DNA of 64,000 nt, taken from positions 62,001 to 126,000 of the forward strand of contig WNNJ02002755.1 of assembly GCA_012934845.2 (NCBI GenBank). Reading direction: 5' to 3'. The translations under genes and the position numbers were made by a program. The stretch comes from Pomphorhynchus laevis (Eukaryota > Acanthocephala > Palaeacanthocephala > Echinorhynchida > Pomphorhynchidae). Shown here one piece after another: positions 1-11,039 of the stretch. Position 1 is the stretch's first letter. Each line of letters starts with the position of its first letter. The notes below the pieces were generated by a model that searched no databases, was not told where the DNA came from, and saw only the letters and a program-made list of their open reading frames with translations.

Positions 1-914
1 AAAAATATGATTTTTGCAGTCGCTTAAGGGTTTTTGAGCATTTTGAAGTTGGAAAAACGTGCTATGACGGAGCCTTTAAAGGTTAGTAAATTTTTACTCA
101 ATTCGCAGCAAAATAATCCAGGAAATAAGGTTAGTACTCTAACTTTTTCTGATTGTCTTCCTGATGGGGAACTTCCCCCAATACCCAAATTGTCTAATTT
201 AATTAATCAAGCTTCTACAACCTATCGATAAACAAAATCTATTCAATCCCTTGTTGAGAGGCTTGTCGCTCTTTATAATAAAAGGATTATTTTCAATTGT
301 GTAAAATACTACGAAGCAGAAATTAAAATATAATTTGCTACTTCTGACTTAGCAGAGGCATACGTGAAATTTTTAATGACTCCTTTTCTATGATGGCTGC
401 CATTTCACACAAACCTATTTTGGCCACGCTAAAAATTAACAATTTTCCTCCGTTCCTTTCTAAGGAAGACATGGCTTTGCTGGAAAGTGAATTTTAGATT
501 CCAGACGTGCAATCTATAATTGAGAAGAAAGGTTTCCCTATTTCAGTTGTTTTCGGTAATACACCGGTTGAGGTCGCTCAGATCCTGACTTCCTTAAATA
601 CTAACACCTTTATAGGATATAACTTAAAGTTCTTCCTTGTAGATACATATTTTTTGTCGTACCCCCTACTGCAATAAAAGTCACAAGTGAGGGCATTGGG
701 CCTCTAATTGTGTCCTACCAGCTCACTCCGGAAACTGTTGAAAGGCCAAATTACTCCAACTGCGGGTGTGGGCACCCCGTATGGTTTAAGAAATATAATC
801 ACTACAAAGATTATTAAAAGAGGCATAGATGCCTAAAGTTCAAGCCGGCCTCTTTGTGTTCAAGCCGTTCAACCATGAAATTCTCAAGATTATAGACGAT
901 AAATTGCAAGTCGC

Positions 915-1220
915 ATGGCCCATTTCGAAAATATGATTGTAACTTTAATTAATCGACTTACTGAATCCCTCACTTCTCCCATTGTTGGGAGTGTTAAAGA
1001 CTCTAAGAAGAAGTTTCCTAAATCAAAGAAAAGGTCTAGCTCATCTCAGCTCATTTCACCATTGAAACTCGCCTGTAAAAGCGTAAGTTGGGTCATATTA
1101 AATGAGGAAAATGAAGATAATGCCCGTGAGCAAATATCTTTACCTGTTGGAAATGGAGGTGAAAAGGGTGACCTTTCCGCCTCTAGTTCCGACTATGCAA
1201 ATGCGTTCCACTCCGTTTAA
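915..1220 (+). pseudogene. Family A gag C-terminal remnant
   Basis: A 101-codon open stretch in copy 1 of LINE family A, downstream of the CCHC knuckle. It contains a basic lysine/serine-rich run (KKKFPKSKKRSSSS) and an acidic/polar end, as expected for the nucleic-acid-binding gag tail of Jockey-group elements. The same segment can be followed in decayed form at about 24,720-25,030 in copy 2, where the endonuclease ATG likewise follows within 40 bases. Only a remnant: the upstream gag is broken by stops. Confidence 0.5.
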
Positions 1221-3588
1221 ATCATTGCAATGGGAAGTACTCAAGAGCCTATTTCACTGAATATCCTTCAGTGGAATTCGGGTAATGCTTCTGCCCATAA
1301 GCTTCTATCTGGCAGAGGTGCAGATGTTATAGTCCTTCATGATACGCGGTCTATCCGTCTACCCCAGGACATTACTTGATTTATTCCAAAGCATATCTAC
1401 ACACTTCTCTCAGTACGCAAGCCCTCCTAACTCTTATTCACCTCAAGGTCTTTTAACCCTATTTAAATGCTCCTTAAGGTCCTCCGTCTTATTGAACTTC
1501 TCTTGTCCTACCATTCTTGTTTAGTTATAACACCTGTCAAGAACGGTAAATGCATCAGCCTAGCCAATGTCTACATCTGACCGGGGAGATTCACAAGAAC
1601 CGTGACCTCCTGAACCGTATTTTAGGTAGCGGCAACGACATGTTACTCAGTGACTTGAACGACAGAACTTGTCGTTGGATTAATGCAACACTCCGTAGAG
1701 TCAGGAACGATTATCTTATTCACAATCTCCTACCTTTCATTGCTCAACAAAAAACTCACTCCTCGACATACTACGCTACATAGGGTGTGGTTGCTAAAAC
1801 CTATCTGCACTGAGCAGTCAAGCTAACAACTGATCACCTCTCATGACCTAATACGCTGGCGGCTTGAGGAAGATACGTTGTTTAGAAAGAGGTTTAACTT
1901 TGATCTAATTAGTGGTCTTCTTTCAGGTAGCTATTCAACTCTTCCCCATGATAAGGAATGAGAGTTTAACCGAATTCAATTCCCACCTTTCTTCGCAAGC
2001 TACCAGTATCCTTTTGACTGCCTACAAAGTTCGCATTTACAGTCCCACTCCGACTAAACTCGAGGTTCTAGCTAAATTAATGTCTTCCTAATCTCTCTGC
2101 TTCCTTTAGGCATGCTCTCTAGAATGAATACTGGAGTTCTAGATATGGCTCCAGCTGAGTAGAGACAAGTCGAGTATTGCTCGTCTTAGTCTCTACTCAG
2201 GCTTCCTTCTTGAAGATATTCAAGAAGGAGAAATTTGTCTGCCGGCGAAAGAGGGCATTGGGATGGATCTGTAGCGTAGGCCTTGATAAAGTTTAAGAGG
2301 AGTCACTAGCCCTGCATAACTATAAAGCCACGCTTTCTCCCCAACCAATCCCGCCTTAGAGTTACTTTAGGAGCAGGGATTTATCAGTTGCGGATATCCT
2401 TAACTCCTGGGGCCCACTTCCTGACACCTCCAAATCTGTCGCTTCACTCTCTTCTCGGGTCTGTCAGCTTTTGACAGCCAATCAAAGAAGATAAGTGGCC
2501 GTTACAATGCTGTAAGCCTCACCATCCGATGAAGCCGGCATCAACATCAGTCGTAGAATATTTTTAACTAAGCGAAATCCTGTCTCATTTTATAAAGACA
2601 TGATGTCCGTTTCGATTTAAAATTCCCTCATCTCCATCTTCGAAAAATCGCTTGCGCGTAGAATCTGAGATCATTTAAGTGGGCGTAAATTAATCCCACC
2701 TTGTTTTAATGGGGTTGTCAAAGGGCGTTCGGTTCATTCAGCAATAGGTAAAGTTAATCAGTTTTGTCACGATAACAGTCATCAGCTTGCCGTGGCTGTT
2801 TTCTTAAATTATCTGCTGCATTTAACCATATATCCATTCCCTTCGTTATCTCCTCTCTCAGTTCCCTCGGGCTACCTTTGAGAATTGTTAACAGGATGGA
2901 GATATTGCTGTATACTAAGAGGTTCTACTATGAAGACGATCCTGATCACGTCAGTTCTACACTATTACAGGTGTTTCTTAAGGCTCTTCTCTTTCTCCTA
3001 TTTTATATCTTGCTATCTCCATTGTTCTTTTCAAGGCATTTGAACGTGATCATCATATTATGGTATACACTAATAATACCACAGCCCTGTTCTCTGAACG
3101 CAAGTGCAAAGATGTAGTCTCGGACATCAGCTGTTTCTTCTTAAGGCTAAAAGATCAGTTACCTCCATTCAATCTTATTTTAAACTCCGAGAAATCGCAG
3201 GTGGTCGTCTTTCATGGCGCCCCAGCCACCAAAAAGAAACTGAAGAGACTAGCACTCTGCGCCATCCTCCATTTTCAGCCTCAAACACTCTCCATCTTCA
3301 CGAGATGGGGGTGTTTGAGGCTGAAAATAGAATTTACGGTGAATTGGTCGCGAAAGCTGACCTGGATATACTTAAACGTATTTTGAAGAGAGCTAGGTTG
3401 GCCTGAAACGGGCCCAGCATCTGTCATTGAATGGGAAAACTCAAGTACGCGTTTGGGAAACTTGGGCTATCTCTGGATTGGTATTTTTTAGAGGACGTCC
3501 CACAGATCAAGGACTAAGGTTTCTCAAGCACCTTATCTCGAGATTATCGGCCATAGTCCGCCTCGACTGGACTTTTAGGGGGTGATAT

Positions 3589-3665
3589 ACCCTTAATGGC
3601 TGAGTCGGAAGGCGGCGCGCTGGTGCGGCCGTGGGCTCATATTCCTCTGAACCTGGAGTCGTGAG
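3589..3665 (+). other. tRNA-like module in LINE A 3' tail (copy 1)
   Basis: A GC-rich block at the 3' end of copy 1 that aligns with 27,428-27,496 and 44,942-45,010. It begins with an A-box-like stretch (TGGCTGAGTCGG) and carries a B-box-like stretch (GGGCTCATATTCC) about 35 bases on. The T-arm is poorly preserved here; the best folding copy is the one at 44.9 kb. It may be a tRNA-derived tail or a chance resemblance. Confidence 0.3.
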
Positions 3666-4025
3666 AGAGTTTTCGGAGACAGTTGGAAGTCGTCGGCAAA
3701 AGTTTTGAATTGTGAACCACTATAAACTATTTTTGTGTACTGTTTTGCTTTCTTATCGGTTGTATTATTTAATAAAATTCTTATGTATTTTTGCAGTAAG
3801 TTGCGTGGCTTTGTTAGATAATAAAGATATTAATTTATCGATCTACTATACAACTAATTTTCATGTGGTAATAAAAATGACTATAAAAGACGTATGTAGC
3901 ACATATTGGTCCGTTCCGCTCGGCTGTATTCTTAGATGCTTCGACTTTATTCTTTGTTTAAAAATGCGTATTCTATGAATGCAAAACGTGACACTTCCAT
4001 TAAAAAAGACGACGACCGACATTTC

Positions 4026-4371
4026 AAAGATTGTATTGCTTTCGTTATAATTGTTATAAAATCTCTTGTTATATTTGGTTACAGACTATATATATTCTTA
4101 TTATCTTCAGAACAGTGCGGTTTAGGAAGGTGTTTCTACCAAAGTTTGTATTGTTTTCGTTGTAATTGTTATAAAATCTCTTGTTATATTTGGTTACATA
4201 CGATATATATTCTTATTATCTTCAGAACAGTGCGGTTTAGGAAGGTGTTTCTACCAAAGTTTGTATTGTTTTCGTTGTAATTGTTATAAAATTCTCTTGT
4301 TATATTTGGTTACAGACTATATATATTCTTATTATCTCCAGAACAGTGCGGTTTAGGAAGGTGTTTCTACC
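4026..4371. repeat. Tandem repeat, about 3 x 115 bp
   Basis: Three head-to-tail copies of a roughly 115-bp unit, each containing the string AACAGTGCGGTTTAGGAAGG followed by TGTTTCTACC (ending near 4140, 4255 and 4371). Copies differ by a few substitutions and a 1-bp indel. Open frames over it are products of the repeat. The block 3,711-4,025 before it and 4,372-5,520 after it show no gene, motif or recognisable repeat. Confidence 0.9.
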
Positions 4372-5718
4372 TTGTCATCTTTACCATCAGATATGGTATT
4401 AATCATTACCGATCAGTTTTGATGTATTTTATGTCGTTTTTATAAGTGTTCGATGACTTGAATCCGCAAGTGATGGTCGAACTTAAACGGTGGTGTGACT
4501 GTAGATGTTAACGTGTTTATGCGGTTTTTAAAGAGCGTACAAGATTGCTAGGTAAATATACCAACATTTTGAAGATATTTGAAACGTCATTAATCTTGTC
4601 TTAAATCTGTCATTATTAAATTATGATTTTTAGCAGATTAAATTATTCAAATGTAGCATGACACAAAGAGACAAAATTATTCAATAACTATTTCCAATTT
4701 ACTTGTTCGACTTGCCTGCTTTGAATAAGATTTAGTCATCCGCTATTGTTAGATTTTCTACGATAATTACTTAGTGATTACAAAGATCAAAATGATTTTT
4801 ATAATAAAATGCTTTAGTGATTATTTGTTGGCCATTTCGCAACACGTCATTACAGCCTAGATCAGAATGAAATCAAAATGAGTTTTAAAAATCATGTTAG
4901 GTTTACACCAACATGTTCGCATACTCATTTGATTATCGAATACTCCTATTAGCACGTTCAATCACACAACCTTTTTAGTTCGACCATTACATGCAGATCC
5001 AGGATAGTTGACCTCTACATATACTATTTTGGGGAGGGGAAACAAACGATTTTCAGAATTGCGATCTGAAATAGCACGCAAAGCACGCACTTTCGCTAGT
5101 TTTTTGAATCGTTAATCTCTTCTTGTACAGTGGGGATGTTAAGCATTATGCTGTAATTATGATTATAACATAAATCTATGCTATATTCATAGAATGTATG
5201 GATTATCGCTTCTGAGAAAGAGCATCCGTTTCAAAAATGGCATCCCAATGGATAATACTTTCGGTTGAAGACATCCAACATTAAAAAGATGAAGCTTTCC
5301 ACACAATGAAAAAGTTGTCTTATATAAATAGATCATATTTACCATGATATCGCGGATAATTAATCGAATAATTTTAATACTCGGTGAATAGCATGCAAAT
5401 CTGAACGATAATCGACTAAGAAGTTTTTAATTTTGGCAATGTGATACTAATATGCGGAAACTTATCATTATTATACATTCAACAACATACGAGCATTAGC
5501 TCAAATAGCTGGCTCACAATAAGCTCGTAAATAAGTACATTAGTTATTAAAATAAGAAAATGCAGAACGAAACATTACCTGATCCATAAGTAGTCTTCTT
5601 TTAAAAGTACTAAGTGAACTGCATCCAACGGTGCCTGCATCAAGGTTGTTCCAAAGCTCAACAATTCTTCTATCAAATTGAATCGCGCTCAATTTATGTA
5701 CCTTGCTTCTTCGAATAG

Positions 5719-6540
5719 TTAAAGAATGACCGCGAAGAACATTTGAACCACGTAATTGAATCCTCTTCCGAAGAGGGTGATGGGGACGTGGGAATAAATG
5801 CCAAACAAGGCACATATCTGCATACAAACATGATCGAGACAGATGCACTCAGGCAAATCGTTAACATAAATGCTGAATAAAAGCGGACCCAAAACTGAAC
5901 CTTGAGGTACTCCAAGATGACATTCTCTAGACACAGACAATGACCAATCGACAAGTACTCGAAAGCAACGATCACGAAGAAATTCTCTAATCCAATCAAC
6001 CATTATGTTTGGGAGTCCAGTATTGACAAGTTTCTGAAGAAGTAGACCATGATCTACTCTATCAAAAGCTTTTAAAAAGTCGAAAAATATAATGTCTGTA
6101 TTGGTATAGTGTGCCTTATTCGCTGACCGATCAAGATGAGCATCAAGCAAATTTGAAACAGTTGAATAACCCTCCCGAAATCCGTGCTGATTAGGGACTA
6201 AAGTTTTTCCTACACGAAAAAATTCAAACATGTAGCGATGCACAAACCTCTCCAACACTCTACAGCAAATGCAGGTAATGCTCACCGGCCTATAATTCTC
6301 AACGGAAGAGTGATATCCCTTCTTGAAGTGGGGAAGAACAATTGACTTCTTCCACACATTAGGAAGAGATCTTTCTAAGATTGACTGGCGAAAAATTGCA
6401 CAGAGAGGAACGCAAATTGAGCCTGCTAATCTGCGCAGATAAACAGAAGGTAGTAAGTCACAACCTCTTGAATTATTTGCTTTTAAACGGCGTAATTCGG
6501 AATAGACTTTAGCTGGCGTTATCATATTGTCAAGGTCCAA
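5719..6540 (-). pseudogene. LINE B reverse transcriptase fragment
   Basis: A 273-codon open frame holding the fingers and front half of the palm of a CR1-like reverse transcriptase (conserved blocks NNSRGCDLLPSVYL, ENYRPVSITCICC, FDFLKAFDRVDH, VPQGSVLGPLLFSIYVNDL). Reverse transcriptases of this type copy the element's RNA at a nick made by the endonuclease. The last 50 or so residues are read out of frame after the deletion junction near 5,830-5,850, so YADD is absent and the protein cannot be active. The true C-terminal piece continues in another frame to 5,540. Confidence 0.85.
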
Positions 6541-7226
6541 CTCAAGACACGTCAGAGTAAGTGTTCAGCACACTAGATTCCATACAACAAGTTTCATGTT
6601 CATTTGCGAGCTCTACTGAAGTGCAATAGTGTGTCGCAACCTCTTCAGCTGAGTCATTCACGGAAATGTTATAGAAGTAGTGACAAATCGAAGAATCAAC
6701 AGCTCCCCTACTTGGTACTGAAAAAGAACCTTTAAATCGTATTTACACTGGTTAGCTAATGCATTCTCAAATGCACACCGCTTCTTCCTCTTCAATGAAT
6801 TGAATAAATTTATTGCCTGTTTAAAAACATCATAACTACACTCCCCAACTTTGTAGCGATTAAAGATCAAATTACGAGTCCTCAATGTTGAACGTAACTC
6901 AGAATCGAACCAGCGAGAATCTTTTCGACGTGTCATGCTTCTAAGTGGTGAGAATTAAATAAGCAGCGACTCTAAGGTTCTCTGAAAGTAATTCCACGCG
7001 CCGTGTACTCCAACAACAGCGGGATCTGGCCAGGAAACTGTTGAAGGCATTGACTGAATTGCATCTGTGTTGGTTTTGAAAGCATTAACCACTTGATTTT
7101 CACGCGGACCTCGAGTTTCTTCTTGAAACCTTAACCTAACGAATACTACGCAGTGATCAAACATACCGTTTGAGACATCATAACGGATAGCGTTAATAAT
7201 CTCACTATTCGAAGATGAACATACAT

Positions 7227-7940
7227 CTAATAGGGATCTACTGTCACTAGCAAAACGAGTGCAATTTTGGCATGCTGGGTTAAACCACAATAGATGATAC
7301 ACTCCAGAAGGTCATAGGAAGCATGGTCACAAGTAGGCAAAGCCGTATACGAATTCCAATCAACCCAAGGCATATTCAAGTCATCAAGTATTAAAACATT
7401 GGGGGTACCTTTAGAATAAAGTTCTACTTCCTTAGTCAGTATATCTGTGGCGGCCTTGGGTGAACGATATACTACCTCCAGAACAAGCGGAGCGGTATGC
7501 ATGAATTTTACCCGACACCACAAACTTTCGACTTTATCAGAAGAAGAAGTGCTAAGAATAGTTACTTTCACATCGTTGCTCACATAAAGAATAACACCTC
7601 CACCTCTTCCACTTTCACGATCACTGCGGAAAACCAGATAACCAGGGATGGAGACTTCATTATCAACAATATCACCATATAGCCATGATTCTGTGATAGC
7701 AAGTAATTTAGGACGAATTAACTGAACTCTATATCTCAGTTCATCTATCTTCGATATAAGACTGCGAACATTACCATGGAGTATTTCACAATGCCCCAAC
7801 ATACCTCTGTGAGTATTTCTATCACCCCTTACACATCCTAATAATCCGAACGCTAGACCATTTAGACTCTGATAGGTAGAGTAAACGAGCCCGTTTCGAT
7901 TACAGAATGCACGCTGGGCGACATGACTAGTGGGCTCCAA
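7227..7940 (-). pseudogene. LINE B endonuclease-domain fragment
   Basis: A 237-codon frame with the apurinic/apyrimidinic-type endonuclease fold of CR1-group LINEs. Visible blocks are GNVRSLISKIDELRYRVQLI, LAITESWLYGDI, SDRESGRGGGVILYVSNDV and VLEVVYRSP. The expected catalytic GDFN block reads DDLNMPWVDW. The frame ends at 7,227 and the domain continues, frame-shifted, at 7,302-6,955 (CSSSNSEIINAIRYDVSNGMFDHCVV, corresponding to the SDH-containing end of the domain). Broken, presumably inactive. Confidence 0.85.
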
Positions 7941-8009
7941 CTCAGCCGGGTGCGCCGCTTCACAACCTTAAAATTTTTCACATAGATATTTGTTTCTCCT
8001 ATAAATTTC

Positions 8010-8770
8010 TCATTTTTCTCAATACCTTTGATTTCTGTAATCCAAAATCATATACCAGCTATTCGACAACGATGGTATGCAGATGATGCCAATTTCATTG
8101 GTCGACATGGTGATACCAGTACAGTATGGGATCTGCTAGCAAATGTTGGGCCTTCGTATGGTTATCATGTCAATGCCCAAAATACGCAGATATTTATTTT
8201 TTTTTTGAAAAATTAGCAACTTAATGTCTGACTTAGACGAGGAAATTTGTAACAAGTTTATCAAAGCCATCTTAAAACGATAGCCTTCAAAATAAGTGTT
8301 CATCATAATGACGTCTCATTTTATCTTCGGTGGAATTGATATCATTGATCTTACCTTAACTGCAAACTTAGAGTATACATGCTCGCAACTTATGCGCGAG
8401 ACACTCACATCAGAATTGAATGAATAGGAGTTGTGTAAGCTACAACTATCACTAGTGAACAACATGTCAACTATCCGAAATAATGCGTTAAAGTATAGAA
8501 TAGAAATTGCCATGCAAGCGTTACTACAAACATTTAAAAGATATATAAAGCACGCTACTACAGTTGGGGCATCATCGTGGCTTACTGCTACTCCAGTTCG
8601 TAGAAAGCACTATCATATAAACTCTGACGAATTCTCAGACGCGATATTTATTCAATATGGTTTGACACCTAGTGATTTACATAATTCAACGTGTATATAT
8701 GGGCAAATGGGCAATATTGCCCATTTATTATCATGCCAAAAGGGTGACCTACCTATTCAAATGTAAATTT
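8010..8770 (+). mobile_element. 3' relic of a 'WYADDA / GASSWLTA' retroelement
   Basis: Two collinear coding pieces separated by about 200 decayed bases. The first (8,028-8,216) gives RQRWYADDANFIGRH followed by GPSYGYHVNAQNTQIF, an RT palm C-box of the kind found in a group of retroelements from many invertebrates. The second (about 8,431-8,766) gives GASSWLTATPVRRKHYHIN, then FSDAIFIQYGLTPSDL, then a C..G..H.L.C..G finger-like end, which is the C-terminal signature I associate with the same proteins. Both are broken by stops. Assignment to a named clade would need a search. 8,770-9,030 holds nothing recognisable. Confidence 0.7.
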
Positions 8771-9029
8771 GAATTTTGCAAGCCTATCGACGACACAATT
8801 TATCGCGTTTCACCTATTTAAAAAATGAGTTTTTTAAATTCATTTTTAAATGAATTTTTGGCTACATTTAATCATGATACCCAAAAAATTAGTGTAAAAT
8901 AAATAATTTCTTGTCAAAAGCAGAGGTTTATTACCACAGAGATTTATTGACAAATACTTGAAGATGCACGGATAAATGTTCATTGAAGAATTAGAACCTT
9001 GTACATCGAAATAGAATGAGAACTAAGAA

Positions 9030-9700
9030 TTAAAACAACGTGATTCCTATTTTAAATTAGAATTAAAATTAATTTGCTTTAAATTAGTATTTATTTTGTT
9101 GTATGATAGACTAAGACAGTTATCAAGTCTTGAGAAAATGAGAGAAGATATGAGTCATAGGAGAGAAGATTGAGCAAATCTTCTCTCGATTGAGCAAATC
9201 GAAAGAAGCAAGATGGTGGGACGTATGATCAAAATGACGAAGACGGAGGAGAACTCGGACGGCTGCGTTGATAATGCGTTGTAAAGAAAGAAGAGTGGAT
9301 TTAGGTGAGTTGGAAAATAGACTCAGACAGTAATTAAGTCTTGAGAAAATGAGAGAAGATATGAGAGTCATACAAGAAGGGTAATCGATCAATCTACGAA
9401 TTTGACGAAGGTTGAGGAGAATCAGGGTAAATAAGCGTACTTTATCTCTAATGAAAGGTTTAAGTGAAGGTTGCCGAAATGGAAGCCTAGGAAAACGAGA
9501 TTATCAACGATAGAAAGAATTGTAGAATTTAATGATACGGAGGGAGGTTCTAAGCCAGGGCGTCGATACGTCGTTGATACGTCGGTGTGTGGATAAAATA
9601 CATTAGAAACGACGGGGGTTGTTTGAGTTGACGTGTTGGATGCTTCTCTAACGATTGTTATCTTTATAACAATCAACATAACAATATTACACGTGATTCT
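9030..9700 (-). mobile_element. 5'-truncated LINE, family C copy 1
   Basis: Minus-strand fragment whose 9,392-9,123 frame reads LISSLIFSRLNYCLSLFSNS and LLSLQRIINAAVRVLLRLR, the RT C-terminal pattern ('sRldYCn..l...LQr.iNaAaR') common to CR1/L2/RTE-type LINEs. The region 9,300-9,560 is almost identical to 10,200-10,455 of the adjacent copy. An AT-rich stretch around 9,035-9,100 recurs around 9,685-9,750, so the two copies share boundary sequence. Stops and frameshifts are present. Confidence 0.75.
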
Positions 9701-9764
9701 AATTTAAAATTAGAATTAAAATTAATTTGATTTAAATTAGCATTTAATAATAATTTATTCAACG

Positions 9765-10560
9765 TGGCAAATGCGTGCCAGCTGCACGCTTACAAGTCGA
9801 CTAAAAAATATAAGTCAAGCAGACAAATTGTTTAAATGGGATCTGATTTGGCGTTTGAATAACGGCAGAGAGGTTGATTGGCGTATATGAATGGACAGAT
9901 GATTCCATGATAGAGGAGCAGCCACCAGGAAGGAGCGGAGTCCGAAGGAGGTAGAGTACTTTGGGACATGTAAAAGAAGGGAATAACAGGAACGCAAGGA
10001 ACAGTAGACAGGACGAGAATTATCAAGAAAATGAAGGTTGAGAAATGAAGGGTTATTAAAAGTTATAAGGCGAAAAGTAATGATAAGAAGACAACTTTGA
10101 ACAAAACAATAAATGGTAGGCAAATCAAGAGAAGACGAAGACGTTGGATAGCTCCGACGGCTGCGTTGATGATGCGTTGTAAAGGAAGAAGAATGGATTT
10201 AGGTGAGTTGGAAAATAGACTAAGACAGTAATCAAGTCTTGAGAATAGGAAAGAAGATATGAGAGTCATACAAGGGAAATCGATCAATTTACGAATTTGA
10301 CGGAGGTTGCGGAGAATCAAGGAAGATGAGCGTACTTTATCTCTAACGAAAGGTTTAAGTGAATGTCAATTGTCGAGATGGAAGTCTAGGAAAATGAGAT
10401 TATCAACGATAGGTATAATTGTAGAATTTGATGATACGGAGGGAGGTTCTAAGCCGGGGCGTCGATGTAGGATCCACATAATTTTGGATTTATTAGGATT
10501 CAGAGAAAGGCGATTTATTTTGTTATCTGATTTATTTTGTATATTTCATTCTGATAATGT
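9765..10560 (-). mobile_element. 5'-truncated LINE, family C copy 2 with 3' tail
   Basis: Second minus-strand family C fragment. It encodes LISSFLFSRLDYCLSLFSNS, then ILLPLQRIINAAVGAIQRLR, and the very C-terminal block GLRSFLVAAPLSWNHLSIHI followed by SLPLFKRQIRSHL, typical of the end of these RT ORFs. The 3' end carries a short GC-rich motif (GCAAATGCGTGCCAGCTGCA region, 9,767-9,794) that recurs at 17,637-17,666 and 44,701-44,731. Truncated 5' and broken by frameshifts. 10,560-11,040 shows only AT-rich sequence. Confidence 0.78.
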
Positions 10561-11039
10561 TGGTATTTATTAATAAATTAAAATATTAATAAATTTAATA
10601 TTATAATATTAAATAAATCAATAAACCAATAAATTTAAATAAAACAAGCAAAAATTTGGTGGTTACAGGTTCTAGAATATGGTTATTCCCCCTTAAAAAT
10701 AGATAATTTGTAATATTATACCGATGATATCGGCATCTGCTGACGAAATATAAACGATTTATTTTTTATTTTTAAATCTGAAATATTGATAAGTGTTTAT
10801 CGCCGTAGAAAATCAGATGAACGTATTTTTAAGTCAAAGCGTGACTTATAAGTTCGCATATTGGATAAGCAGCGAAATATATCGTTTTTATTAAAATATT
10901 TAAAATAATTACAGGATTCTGGATGCCTTGGATAAAGCGAGACTTGCTTCACGGTCCTGGATTCCATTGGAATCCGGCAATATGCTAAAATCTGCTGTCG
11001 ATACTTAATTGGACTACACTCAACGATAAGCATACTATT

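Larger units (their letters stand above)
1..3710 (+). mobile_element. Degenerate LINE, family A copy 1 (gag-CCHC, EN, RT, 3' tail)
   Basis: A decayed non-LTR retrotransposon cut by the left window edge. Reading across stops and frameshifts: an N-terminal piece (about 34-350, with LPPIPKLSNLI) matching the end of the GIY-YIG/gag ORF at 23.8-24.1 kb; a Jockey-like gag segment (LKINNFPPFLSKEDM near 425-480); a CCHC knuckle (CNKSHK..GHWASNC near 670-715); a basic gag tail (915-1220); an apurinic endonuclease starting with an ATG at 1230 (SLNILQWNSGNAS, then GADVIVLHDTRS); RT pieces (LDFSAAFD region near 2790-2860, degenerate palm 2880-3400); and a 3' region to about 3,700. It is collinear with 23.8-27.5 kb. 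Many stops make it inactive. Clade assignment (Jockey/R1/I-like) is inferred from gag + CCHC + APE + RT order and motifs; no RNase H was identified. Confidence 0.8.
5520..7970 (-). mobile_element. CR1-like LINE (family B), minus strand, internally deleted
   Basis: Reading leftwards: an APE-type endonuclease (7,940-6,955) with GNVRSLISKIDELRYRV, ITESWL, SGRGGGVILYV, VVYRSP and the LNMPWVDWNS block, where the usual GDFN has become DDLN; a linker; then an RT (6,540-5,850) with NNSRGCDLLP, NYRPVSITCICCRVLER, NQHGFREGYST, FDFLKAFDRVDH and VPQGSVLGPLLFSIYVNDLP. Just after this the frame jumps to a C-terminal segment (RGHSLTIRRSKVHKL..RIVELWNNL) ending at 5,540. The catalytic YADD box and most of the thumb are missing, so an internal deletion removed the active site. 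Several frameshifts also break EN and RT. Motif order fits the CR1 group; exact clade is not proven. Confidence 0.88.
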
